From assembly GCA_900555465.1 (NCBI GenBank), contig USLE01000127.1:1-5154 (forward strand): a stretch of 5,154 nt of DNA, read 5' to 3'. A program made the translations under genes and the position numbers. Positions 1 to 4,922 of the stretch are shown piece by piece; within the stretch, counting starts at the first letter, position 1; every line of letters starts with the position of its first letter. Source of the stretch: an uncultured Butyricicoccus sp. Lineage in GTDB: Bacteria; Bacillota; Clostridia; Oscillospirales; Butyricicoccaceae. Under the pieces are notes generated by a model, which ran no database searches, was not told the DNA's origin, and saw only the letters and a program-made list of their open reading frames with translations.

Positions 1-299
1 TCGTTCGCCCAGACGATCTCGCCCGTCGTCGCCAGTGCGACAACGGTCGGCAGCGGCGATTTGGTCACCGCCTGGCGCACCTCGCCGCCGTCGATCTCGA
101 TATTCTCCATCAGCTCCTGCAGCCGCTGCCTGCGCTCGTTTTCGATGCGCAGCGAGGCCGCCCGCAGGATCACGCAGAGCGCGATGCCGATCAGACCATA
201 CGGCACGGAAAACCACAAGCCGCCTGCTGCGAACAGCAGGAATACGATATAAAACAGAATATTCCCCGGCTGCAATGCCTTCTCCAAATGATTTTTCAA
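1..299 (-). CDS. gdpP: GdpP/YybT-like c-di-AMP phosphodiesterase, N-terminal part (runs off left edge)
   Basis: Members of this family are membrane-bound enzymes that hydrolyse cyclic-di-AMP with a C-terminal DHH/DHHA1 domain, controlling potassium, osmotic and wall homeostasis. Only the first 99 codons are here. Two closely spaced hydrophobic segments (about residues 14-30 and 33-47) form the usual membrane hairpin. A charged linker follows (residues 51-62), then the start of the PAS-like domain with the typical phrase PLPTVVALATTGEIVWAN (82-99). The degenerate GGDEF and DHH domains would lie beyond the left edge. I chose the TTG at 299-297: it is preceded by AAAGGGGG at 314-307, and no ATG or GTG in frame fits better. 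A near-consensus promoter lies just upstream. In many Firmicutes this gene is followed by rplI and dnaB, which would be off the window to the left. The family call is fairly firm; catalytic residues cannot be checked. Confidence 0.85.
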   Translation of the reverse strand, partial: MKNHLEKALQPGNILFYIVFLLFAAGGLWFSVPYGLIGIALCVILRAASLRIENERRQRLQELMENIEIDGGEVRQAVTKSPLPTVVALATTGEIVWAN

Positions 300-337
300 A
301 TTCCCGTCCCCCTTTACGGACGCAAATATACAGGCTA

Positions 338-366
338 ATTATAACATTGCTCTGCGGCAATGTAAA
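338..366 (-). promoter_or_regulatory. Sigma-A type promoter for the gdpP-like gene
   Basis: On the minus strand TTTACA (366-361) is followed after exactly 17 bases by a perfect TATAAT (343-338). A TG one base upstream of the -10 makes it an extended -10. The predicted transcript start is near 331, giving a leader of about 30 bases that contains the AAAGGGGG ribosome binding site. This is the strongest promoter match in the window. Confidence 0.75.
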
Positions 367-385
367 CAAAAATCGTATATGCGGA

Positions 386-414
386 TTGTGTTTTCATCCA
401 AAACATGGTACAGT
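386..414 (+). promoter_or_regulatory. Candidate promoter for the glyoxalase gene
   Basis: TTGTGT (386-391), 17 bases, then TACAGT (409-414) with an upstream TG at 406-407 (extended -10 form). Both boxes are imperfect, so the call rests on spacing, the TG motif and position. Transcription would start near 421, just upstream of the AGGAGG at 437-442. Confidence 0.4.
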
Positions 415-451
415 ATCGTCACAACAATTCCATCTCAGGAGGTTTATCCCT

Positions 452-820
452 ATGCAGTTCACCTTTGCACACAACAATTTCAACGTCCGTGATCTGGACC
501 GTTCCCTCGCCTTTTACAAGGAGGCGCTCGGCCTGTCCGAGACCCGCCGCATCAACGCCGATGACGGCAGCTTTATCATCGTTTACCTCGGCGACGGCAA
601 GACCCCGCACCTGCTCGAGCTGACCTGGCTGCGCGACTGGGACCGCCCCTACAACCTGGGCGACAACGAGTTCCATCTGGCGTTCCATGTGGACGACTTC
701 GCCGCGGCGCACCACAAGCACCAGCAGATGGGCTGCATCTGCTTTGAAAACCCGTCGATGGGCATTTACTTCATCTCCGACCCGGACGGCTACTGGCTCG
801 AGGTCGTGCCCGGCAAGTAA
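452..820 (+). CDS. gloA: Glyoxalase I-like (VOC family) lactoylglutathione lyase
   Basis: A 122-residue single-domain protein of the vicinal oxygen chelate fold, close to the usual length of bacterial glyoxalase I. It is expected to isomerise the hemithioacetal of methylglyoxal and a small thiol in the cytosol. The fold pattern is clear: FAHNNFNVRDLDRSLAFY at the N terminus, then HLLELTW, EFHLAFHVDDF and a C-terminal ISDPDGYWLEVVP. The four metal ligands of E. coli GloA have plausible equivalents at His7, Glu56, His75 and Glu117. The ATG at 452 is chosen over the long upstream extension because AGGAGG (437-442) sits 9 bases before it and the family motif begins at residue 5. The gene is transcribed away from gdpP and lies 95 bases before the chrA pair. 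The thiol cofactor is unknown; Clostridia often lack glutathione, so the substrate may differ. A related VOC enzyme of other specificity is the main alternative. Confidence 0.85.
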   Translation: MQFTFAHNNFNVRDLDRSLAFYKEALGLSETRRINADDGSFIIVYLGDGKTPHLLELTWLRDWDRPYNLGDNEFHLAFHVDDFAAAHHKHQQMGCICFENPSMGIYFISDPDGYWLEVVPGK

Positions 821-841
821 CCCCGCTGTCCGCTGGTTTTT

Positions 842-857
842 TACGAATATTTTCGTA
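842..857 (+). promoter_or_regulatory. Inverted repeat upstream of chrA, possible operator
   Basis: TACGAA (842-847), 4 bases, TTCGTA (852-857) is a perfect 6-base inverted repeat in the intergenic region. It overlaps the predicted -35 box (856-861) of the chrA promoter, where a bound repressor could block polymerase. No regulator gene lies beside it and I do not recognise the site; it is not a full match to the Gram-positive LexA box. Operator function is an inference from position and symmetry. Confidence 0.35.
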
Positions 858-884
858 TGCACTGCCCGCCGAAAGGTGTATACT
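856..884 (+). promoter_or_regulatory. Candidate promoter for the chrA pair
   Basis: A good -10 box, TATACT (879-884), is preceded after 17 bases by a weak -35, TATGCA (856-861, three of six consensus bases). A start near 891 would leave a short leader containing AAAGGAG (897-903). A weak -35 would be consistent with an activator or repressor-controlled promoter. Confidence 0.45.
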
Positions 885-915
885 GGTGCTGTACGGAAAG
901 GAGTTGTTATTTCTT

Positions 916-1458
916 TTGCATCCTTATCTGGATCTGTTCCTCACCTTTGCCCGCATGGGCGCCTGCACCTTTGGCGGCGGCTATGCCATGCTGCCCATCC
1001 TGCAGCGCGAGGTGGTGGAAAAGCGCGGGTGGGCAACCGAGGATGAGCTGATGGACTACTATGCGATCGGCCAGTGCACGCCCGGCGTGATCGCGGTCAA
1101 TACGTCCACCTTTATCGGCTACAAGACCCACGGCATCCCCGGCGCGGTTTTCGCCACGGCGGGCATGATCTTTCCCTCGCTCGTGATCATCATCACGATC
1201 GCGGCGTTTATCCAGCAGTTTGCGCATCTGGAAGCCGTGCAGCACGCATTTGCCGGCATCCGCATCGCAGTATGCGCGCTCGTCCTGCAATCGGTCTGGA
1301 AAATGGCGAAAAAGGGCGTCGTCGATGTGCCCACCGCCCTGATCCTTGCGGTCACCTTTGTCGCAGTCGCATTTCTCGGGATCTCCCCGGTCTTGATGGT
1401 CATTGTGGCCGCTGGGGCGGGTATCCTGATCGGACTGATCCGGAGGCGTCGCGCATGA
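916..1458 (+). CDS. chrA: Short-chain ChrA chromate/anion transporter, first subunit
   Basis: A 180-residue, largely hydrophobic membrane protein matching one half of the chromate ion transporter (CHR) family. The family motif FGGGYAMLP (19-27) follows the first helix. The second signature CTPGVIAVNTSTFIGY (54-69) leads into GIPGAVFAT (73-81). Further membrane segments lie at about 83-100, 111-128, 139-155 and 157-175, ending in a positive RRRR tail. Long-chain ChrA fuses two such halves; here they are separate genes, the usual arrangement in Firmicutes. The start is taken as TTG 916, 12 bases after AAAGGAG (897-903): the in-frame GTG 886 and TTG 904 lie upstream of or next to that site, and this start matches the short N terminus of the partner. 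The stop overlaps the next start (ATGA). Chromate export is the known family role; the physiological substrate here is unproven. Confidence 0.9.
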   Translation: MHPYLDLFLTFARMGACTFGGGYAMLPILQREVVEKRGWATEDELMDYYAIGQCTPGVIAVNTSTFIGYKTHGIPGAVFATAGMIFPSLVIIITIAAFIQQFAHLEAVQHAFAGIRIAVCALVLQSVWKMAKKGVVDVPTALILAVTFVAVAFLGISPVLMVIVAAGAGILIGLIRRRRA

Positions 1459-2021
1459 TCTATCTGCAGCTTTTCTGGGAATTTTTCAAGACCGGCCTGT
1501 TTGCCATCGGCGGCGGGCTGGCGACCCTGCCCTTCCTGCGGGATATTTCGCTCAAATACCCGTGGTTCACGCCCGAGGATCTGCTGAACATGATCGCGGT
1601 CTCCGAATCCACACCCGGCCCGCTCGGCGTCAATTCCGCGACCTATGCCGGCTTCCACGCCGCAGGCGTGCCGGGCGCGCTGGTCGCGACCTGCTCGCTC
1701 GTGCTCCCGTCGGTCATCATCATCATCCTGGTCTCCCGTGCACTGACGCGGTTCCGCGACTCCAAGCTGGTGCAGGACGGGTTCTACGGTCTGCGCCCCG
1801 CCTCCGCCGGGCTGATCTTCGGCGCGATCCTCGAGGTATTCGCCGCCTCGCTGTTCCACACCGAGCTTTGGGACGGGCTTACGAGCCTGCCCGCGGTGCT
1901 CAATCTTCCTGCGATCTGCCTGTTCCTCATCTTGTCGCTGGCGATCTGGAAGCTGCCCCGCGTCCACCCGATCCTGTTCATCGGCATCGGCGCGGCCTGC
2001 GGCATCGTATTCGGGCTGTAA
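1455..2021 (+). CDS. chrA: Short-chain ChrA chromate/anion transporter, second subunit
   Basis: A 188-residue membrane protein paralogous to the preceding subunit. It carries the matching motifs GLFAIGGGLATLPFL (14-28), STPGPLGVNSATYAGF (52-67) and GVPGALVAT (71-79). Hydrophobic segments follow at about 81-95, 114-134, 150-166 and 171-188. The ATG at 1455 overlaps the upstream TGA by four bases, and GGAGG (1442-1446) lies 8 bases before it inside the upstream gene, so translation is probably coupled and the two subunits made together. In characterised paired CHR systems both halves are needed for chromate resistance, with the halves inserted in opposite orientations; that is family knowledge, not visible here. 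A terminator follows directly after the stop, closing the operon. Confidence 0.9.
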   Translation: MIYLQLFWEFFKTGLFAIGGGLATLPFLRDISLKYPWFTPEDLLNMIAVSESTPGPLGVNSATYAGFHAAGVPGALVATCSLVLPSVIIIILVSRALTRFRDSKLVQDGFYGLRPASAGLIFGAILEVFAASLFHTELWDGLTSLPAVLNLPAICLFLILSLAIWKLPRVHPILFIGIGAACGIVFGL

Positions 2022-2023
2022 AC

Positions 2024-2065
2024 AAAAGACGCAGCAGACCTTTTTGGTCCTCGCTGCGTCTTTTT
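2024..2065. terminator. Bidirectional intrinsic terminator between convergent genes
   Basis: The arms AAAAGACGCAGC (2024-2035) and GCTGCGTCTTTT (2053-2064) are perfectly complementary. An inner GACC/GGTC pair flanks a T5 loop (2037-2049). T-runs occur downstream on both strands, so the hairpin can end the chrA transcript (stop at 2019-2021) and the DUF6514-like transcript arriving from the right (stop at 2075-2077). Confidence 0.9.
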
Positions 2066-2074
2066 CGTTTGCGC

Positions 2075-2281
2075 CTACTGCGCCAGGTAATCTTCGACAA
2101 CATCGCGAAAATGCTCCGCCGCAACCCCGTTTTCCTGCAGCAGCGCTGCCAGTCCAGCGGTTTCTTCGAACGTGGGCGAAATGTCGTCTATACTGTCCAG
2201 CTCCGATCGTCCACAAACAGCCGCAATGCCGTACTGCACCCCTGCAGCTGCCTCGCTTTTTATAACAATGTAGTGAACCAT
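2075..2281 (-). CDS. Small DUF6514-like protein
   Basis: A 68-residue protein of unknown function. It begins MVHYIVIKSE, has a central QYGIAAVC strand-like stretch (16-23), an acidic SIDDISPTFEE segment (30-40), and ends EHFRDVVEDYLAQ (56-68). The layout YGI, DIS, a leucine-rich helix and a closing DVVEDYL resembles the DUF6514 small proteins of Clostridia, recognised from memory and so tentative. It has no signal peptide, membrane helix or evident metal site; Cys23 is the only cysteine. The ATG at 2281 is preferred: GGGGTG (2295-2290) lies 8 bases upstream. A GTG at 2290 would add three residues but lacks a spaced binding site. It stands alone, convergent with chrA and separated from upstream genes by a strong terminator, so it should have its own promoter. 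Confidence 0.7.
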   Translation of the reverse strand: MVHYIVIKSEAAAGVQYGIAAVCGRSELDSIDDISPTFEETAGLAALLQENGVAAEHFRDVVEDYLAQ

Positions 2282-2307
2282 TTCCTGCACACCCCGCTTT
2301 CGTCACG

Positions 2308-2327
2308 CGGCAGAGCCCTGCCGTTTT
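2308..2327 (+). terminator. GC hairpin with T-run, terminator-like on the plus strand
   Basis: CGGCAG (2308-2313), loop AGCC, CTGCCG (2318-2323), then TTTT (2324-2327). It looks like a short intrinsic terminator on the plus strand, but no plus-strand gene precedes it. It could stop read-through or antisense transcription, or it may simply be a leader hairpin on the minus strand, where CTGCCGC could alternatively pair with GCGG next to the ribosome binding site. Confidence 0.35.
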
Positions 2328-2333
2328 GTGCTG

Positions 2334-2359
2334 GCTCGCCGAGCTTCCGGCGGGCTTTT
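2334..2359 (+). terminator. Second GC hairpin with T-run, terminator-like on the plus strand
   Basis: GCTCGCCG (2334-2341) pairs with CGGCGGGC (2348-2355) around the loop AGCTTC, followed by TTTT. One pair is a T-G wobble in the plus-strand RNA and would be an A-C mismatch in the minus-strand RNA, so the structure slightly favours the plus strand. No plus-strand gene is seen to its left within the preceding 300 bases. Confidence 0.35.
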
Positions 2360-2470
2360 CCGTCTTCCTTTCATCCGCTTTTCGCATTTCCCCCTTTCCG
2401 ATGAAATCCCTGCGGGATTTATTTTACGCGGATAAGCGAGTGCTATTTGTCGAATCCTGCCGAACAGATG

Positions 2471-2512
2471 GCAAAAATAATTCCCGCAGATGGGTTGACA
2501 TCTGCGGGAATT
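2471..2512 (-). terminator. Intrinsic terminator of the amidase/C_GCAxxG operon
   Basis: A perfect 14-base inverted repeat: AATTCCCGCAGATG (2479-2492), 6-base loop, and its complement at 2499-2512. In the minus direction the stem is followed by ATTTTTGC (2478-2471), a usable U-tract. It begins three bases after the stop codon (2517-2515) of the upstream minus-strand gene. Confidence 0.9.
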
Positions 2513-2514
2513 GA

Positions 2515-2919
2515 CTATTTCAACAAAAATGTCTCGATCAGGCTGCACGCATCTTCAATACAGCCCGGGCAGGAGCGCCGGACGTTCCCGTCCGTCACGC
2601 CTTTCAGCTCGCGGCAGAGATAGGTGCCGTTCTTCTCCTTGAACGCCGCGGCAAGCGCCTTGGTCGTCTTGTAGGTCTGCCCCTTGGTCTCGCCCGGGTG
2701 CTCTGTGCCCTTGCTGCCGCGCATCCCGGCCAGCATGAACGCGCCGCTCAGCGCGCCGCAGACCTCCATCAGCCCCATGCCGAGGCCGAACCCCTCCGCC
2801 ATCTTATAGGCGGTCTCCTTATCCAGCCCAAACTGGTCGCAGTAGGCGCAGACGACCGCCTGCGCGCAGTTGTAGCCCTTGTCATGCAGGCGCTGCGCCT
2901 GCTCTGCCCGTTCTGTCAT
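2515..2919 (-). CDS. C_GCAxxG_C_C family putative redox-active cysteine protein
   Basis: A 134-residue protein of the C_GCAxxG_C_C family, soluble and without signal peptide. Eight cysteines are present: Cys18, 24, 27, 54, 102, 117, 120 and 125. Landmarks are GYNCAQAVVCAYC (15-27), the glycine-rich GFGLGMGLMEVCGALSGAFM (43-62), which holds the central conserved motif, and the C-terminal CPGCIEDAC (117-125). The cysteine pattern suggests a redox or metal-binding role, but no activity is established for the family. The ATG at 2919 is chosen because AAAGGA (2935-2930) lies 10 bases upstream; the longer frame to 2952 would begin inside the amidase stop region. It follows the amidase gene by 29 bases and is closed by a strong terminator, so it is probably the last gene of a two-gene operon. 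Confidence 0.85.
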   Translation of the reverse strand: MTERAEQAQRLHDKGYNCAQAVVCAYCDQFGLDKETAYKMAEGFGLGMGLMEVCGALSGAFMLAGMRGSKGTEHPGETKGQTYKTTKALAAAFKEKNGTYLCRELKGVTDGNVRRSCPGCIEDACSLIETFLLK

Positions 2920-2948
2920 TTCGATCGGTTCCTTTCCTGTGTGCAAAC

Positions 2949-4775
2949 TCAATATTCCACCTGCGTGAAATAATACATGATCGCGTTGTACTGCGCACGC
3001 GCTTCCGCCTGCCAGTCCTCCTCGCTGTCGATGAATTTCTGATCCTCAACATTGTCGATAAAGCAGAATTCGCTCGTCAGCGCCGGGATGAACAGCGCGG
3101 CCGCGGCGCGGTTGGTGTAGTAGTAGTCGCCGTTGCTGCCCTCGCGGAACACAACCGACCGGATCGGCACACCCAGCTCGGCATATTCCTCGAGCAGCGC
3201 CTCCGCCAGCAGCTTGGTCGGGCCGCCGTTGCGGTCCGCGATCTGCGCGAGCACCTCCGCGCCGCGCGCAGTCGTGTTGGCGGCATTGTGGTGGATGCTG
3301 AAGAACAGGTCGGCGGACGAAGCATACTGCTCCATCACCTGTCCGCGCATGGACAGCGAGCTGCCGTCCTCCAGCGTGTCGCGCACCATGATGACCCTGA
3401 CCCCTGCGTTCTCCAGATAGGTCTTCAGGTACTGCGCAACATACAGATTGACGTGCTTCTCATCCAGCGACATATCTTCATTGTGTGCGCCGACGTCGCT
3501 GCCGCCGTGCCCCGGGTCGATGATCACGGTCCTGACCCCGTCCAGATGCGAGGTGCGCGGCGGTTCGACCGGATCGTCCGGCTCGCCCTCGCTCGTATCA
3601 TAATCCCGCACGCGGGTCAGGTAATCCGCGCTGCAATAGCGCCCTGTGCCGTTGCTGGTATCCATCAGGTGCGCCCAGCCGTCCTCCAGTTGATCGACAA
3701 CGATCTCGTCGCCGCGCGACAGGATGCCGACGATCGGATATCTGGTGCCCGGGCCGGAGCGCACGGACAGCGTCGTATCCACCACGACCCGGTACAGGCC
3801 GGTCACAAACGGCGTCTCCGGTTCCTCCGGCTCGTCCGGCGCCTCGTAGTCGCCGACCCGCGTGATGTAGTCTGCGCTGCAATACTGCGACGCGCTGCCG
3901 TCCTCATCCAGGATATGCGCCCAGCCGTTTGATAAGCTGTCGACCACGATTTCGTCACCGTTGGACAGCCGCCCGACAACGGGATAGCTCGTCCCCGGAC
4001 CGGAGCGGATGGACAGCGTGGTCTCCACGCGCACCTGATACACGCCGGTCACAAACTCCTCTTCCGGCTCCTCGGGATCCGGGGTCGGCTCCGGCGCGGC
4101 AGGCGTGCGGATCTGGACGGTCTGGGTCGCGTGCTCATACGCCGCAGTGAAGCCCATTGCGGTCGACAGGTCCGCGATCTTGTAATAATTGTTGCCGTTG
4201 ATATTGTACCCCTTGAGGGCGATGCCGCTGCCGTCGAGCAGCACCCGCGAGGTCGACTCCTGCACGCGCAGGGTCGCAGACGAGGCGACGGTCATCTCCC
4301 CGCCGACCGCGGTATATCCCTCGCCGGAGATCAGGTTGACTGCGTTCTTCGCACTGTCCCAGGTCACGTTGAAGGATGCGGTCGTACCATTTAGCAGATA
4401 CGCCACGTCACGCAGCTTGAAATAGTTATACCCGTCGATATTGTATGCCTGCGGGCTGACCGCCTCGCCGTTGACCTGCACCTTGTGCGTCGAGGGGACG
4501 ACGCGGATCGCGGTCGCGCGCGCCTGCGGCAGCTCTCCGGCAGGCTCCCCGTCCGGCTGCGCGGCCGCTGCGTCCTCTGCAGCCGGCACGGCTTCCGCAT
4601 CCTCCGCCTGCTCCGAGGCCTGCTGCACATCTTCCGCGGCCGCCGCCGGTTCCACGGCCTGCAGCGCGGCGGATGTGTCCTGCGCCGCCTCCGCCGGCAG
4701 CTCCGCAGCCGCCGCGCCGGCGGCTGTCATATATACGATCGCGCACAGCAGCGCGATAAATCGTTTCAGTCGCAT
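2949..4775 (-). CDS. Secreted N-acetylmuramoyl-L-alanine amidase with stalk domain and two SH3b domains
   Basis: A 608-residue exported wall hydrolase expected to cut the MurNAc-L-alanine bond of peptidoglycan. Order: signal peptide (1-24, KR then a hydrophobic core, cut after an Ala run; no lipobox); Ala/Glu/Pro-rich linker (25-88); copper-amine-oxidase-like stalk domain made of two similar halves (about 92-150 and 165-223, sharing YNIDGYNYFKLRD and YNINGNNYYKIAD); acidic linker; SH3b repeats (246-310, 328-392); and a C-terminal Amidase_3 domain (415-608). Zinc ligands are visible: His423 in DPGHGG, Glu439, and His495 in FSIHHNAA. The likely catalytic Glu569 is in SEFCF. All expected catalytic residues are present, so it should be active. 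The start ATG has GGAGG (4786-4782) 6 bases upstream. The SH3b and stalk parts probably anchor it to the wall. It shares an operon with the downstream cysteine protein. Confidence 0.92.
   Translation of the reverse strand: MRLKRFIALLCAIVYMTAAGAAAAELPAEAAQDTSAALQAVEPAAAAEDVQQASEQAEDAEAVPAAEDAAAAQPDGEPAGELPQARATAIRVVPSTHKVQVNGEAVSPQAYNIDGYNYFKLRDVAYLLNGTTASFNVTWDSAKNAVNLISGEGYTAVGGEMTVASSATLRVQESTSRVLLDGSGIALKGYNINGNNYYKIADLSTAMGFTAAYEHATQTVQIRTPAAPEPTPDPEEPEEEFVTGVYQVRVETTLSIRSGPGTSYPVVGRLSNGDEIVVDSLSNGWAHILDEDGSASQYCSADYITRVGDYEAPDEPEEPETPFVTGLYRVVVDTTLSVRSGPGTRYPIVGILSRGDEIVVDQLEDGWAHLMDTSNGTGRYCSADYLTRVRDYDTSEGEPDDPVEPPRTSHLDGVRTVIIDPGHGGSDVGAHNEDMSLDEKHVNLYVAQYLKTYLENAGVRVIMVRDTLEDGSSLSMRGQVMEQYASSADLFFSIHHNAANTTARGAEVLAQIADRNGGPTKLLAEALLEEYAELGVPIRSVVFREGSNGDYYYTNRAAAALFIPALTSEFCFIDNVEDQKFIDSEEDWQAEARAQYNAIMYYFTQVEY
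3600..4055 (-). repeat. Tandem internal duplication encoding two SH3b domains
   Basis: Residues 241-310 (3846-4055) and 323-392 (3600-3809) of the amidase align without gaps over 70 positions, 47 of them identical by my count. Both begin FVTG, share LSxRSGPGT and GDEIVVD, and end YCSADY. The 12-residue acidic linkers before each copy are also alike. Divergence is greatest in the loop before YCSADY. This is a domain duplication, not a mobile repeat. Confidence 0.9.
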
Positions 4776-4823
4776 GTTGCACCTCCGTGCTGTCCCTTGC
4801 CTTTTTATGCCTGATACGGAGGT

Positions 4824-4852
4824 ATTTTATCACGAAATCCGTCGAATTTCAA
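4824..4852 (-). promoter_or_regulatory. Sigma-A type promoter for the amidase operon
   Basis: TTGAAA (4852-4847), 17 bases, TAAAAT (4829-4824), with TG one base upstream of the -10 (extended form). Predicted start near 4817 gives a leader of about 40 bases containing the GGAGG site at 4786-4782. It lies downstream of the palindrome that separates the operon from the glucokinase gene. Confidence 0.75.
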
Positions 4853-4865
4853 TGCCCGACAGCGC

Positions 4866-4901
4866 AAACGGCGCATTTGTAATATTACAAATGCGCCGTT
4901 T
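4866..4901. terminator. Perfect 36-base palindrome, probable glucokinase terminator
   Basis: The arm AAACGGCGCATTTGT (4866-4880) and its exact complement (4887-4901) flank AATATT, which is itself self-complementary, so all 36 bases are symmetric. It starts 21 bases after the glucokinase stop in the minus direction. The minus-side tail is only a TTT (4868-4866, part of the stem) before GCGC, which is poor for intrinsic termination; the plus side reads TTTATATTACGTTTTT. Confidence 0.7.
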
Positions 4902-4922
4902 ATATTACGTTTTTACTACATT

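Larger units (their letters stand above)
2282..2470 (-). other. Hairpin-rich region upstream of the DUF6514-like gene, no convincing gene
   Basis: About 190 bases with no recognisable protein. Read on the minus strand it contains, in order: a weak -10-like TAAAAT (2426-2421) without a good -35; a 7-base inverted repeat AAATCCC/GGGATTT (2404-2420); a purine-rich stretch with AAAGGGGG (2395-2388); hairpin 2334-2355; hairpin 2308-2323; then the ribosome binding site. It may be a structured 5' leader or a small RNA, but it matches no riboswitch class that I could recognise. A 23-codon reading frame (2374-2303, very basic product) lies inside but has no convincing support. Confidence 0.35.

Noticed and set aside
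35..451. An in-frame extension of the glyoxalase gene to the left, giving a 261-residue protein.
   Set aside because: It runs antisense through gdpP and the divergent promoters; the AGGAGG and the family N terminus place the start at 452.
420..480. The 10-base direct repeat CACAACAATT at 420-429 and 470-479.
   Set aside because: The second copy lies inside the glyoxalase coding region (codons for conserved residues), and there are only two imperfectly placed copies, so chance is the best explanation.
817..838. Possible terminator after the glyoxalase gene: AACC and GGTT around a GC core, then T6.
   Set aside because: The stem is short and interrupted with a large loop, so it is too weak to call.
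2303..2374. A 23-codon frame on the minus strand, possibly a leader peptide before the DUF6514-like gene.
   Set aside because: The only candidate binding site (2395-2388) is too far from the ATG, the very basic product resembles nothing known, and the frame overlaps two hairpins.
1119..2387. A 422-codon open frame on the minus strand crossing both chrA genes and the DUF6514-like gene.
   Set aside because: It is antisense to well-supported chrA genes, its composition is Arg/Ala/Gly-rich as expected from a GC-rich shadow frame, and it shows no recognisable domain. Its ATG at 2387 lies only two bases from AAAGGGGG.
2282..2470. Known RNAs in this stretch: cobalamin, c-di-GMP or folate riboswitch, SRP RNA.
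   Set aside because: None of the conserved cores (for example the B12 box or the SRP GGAAGCAGC-type loop) could be found by eye.
3288..3932. A 214-codon plus-strand open frame antisense to the amidase.
   Set aside because: It is opposite the SH3b and Amidase_3 coding sequence and its product has no recognisable motif.
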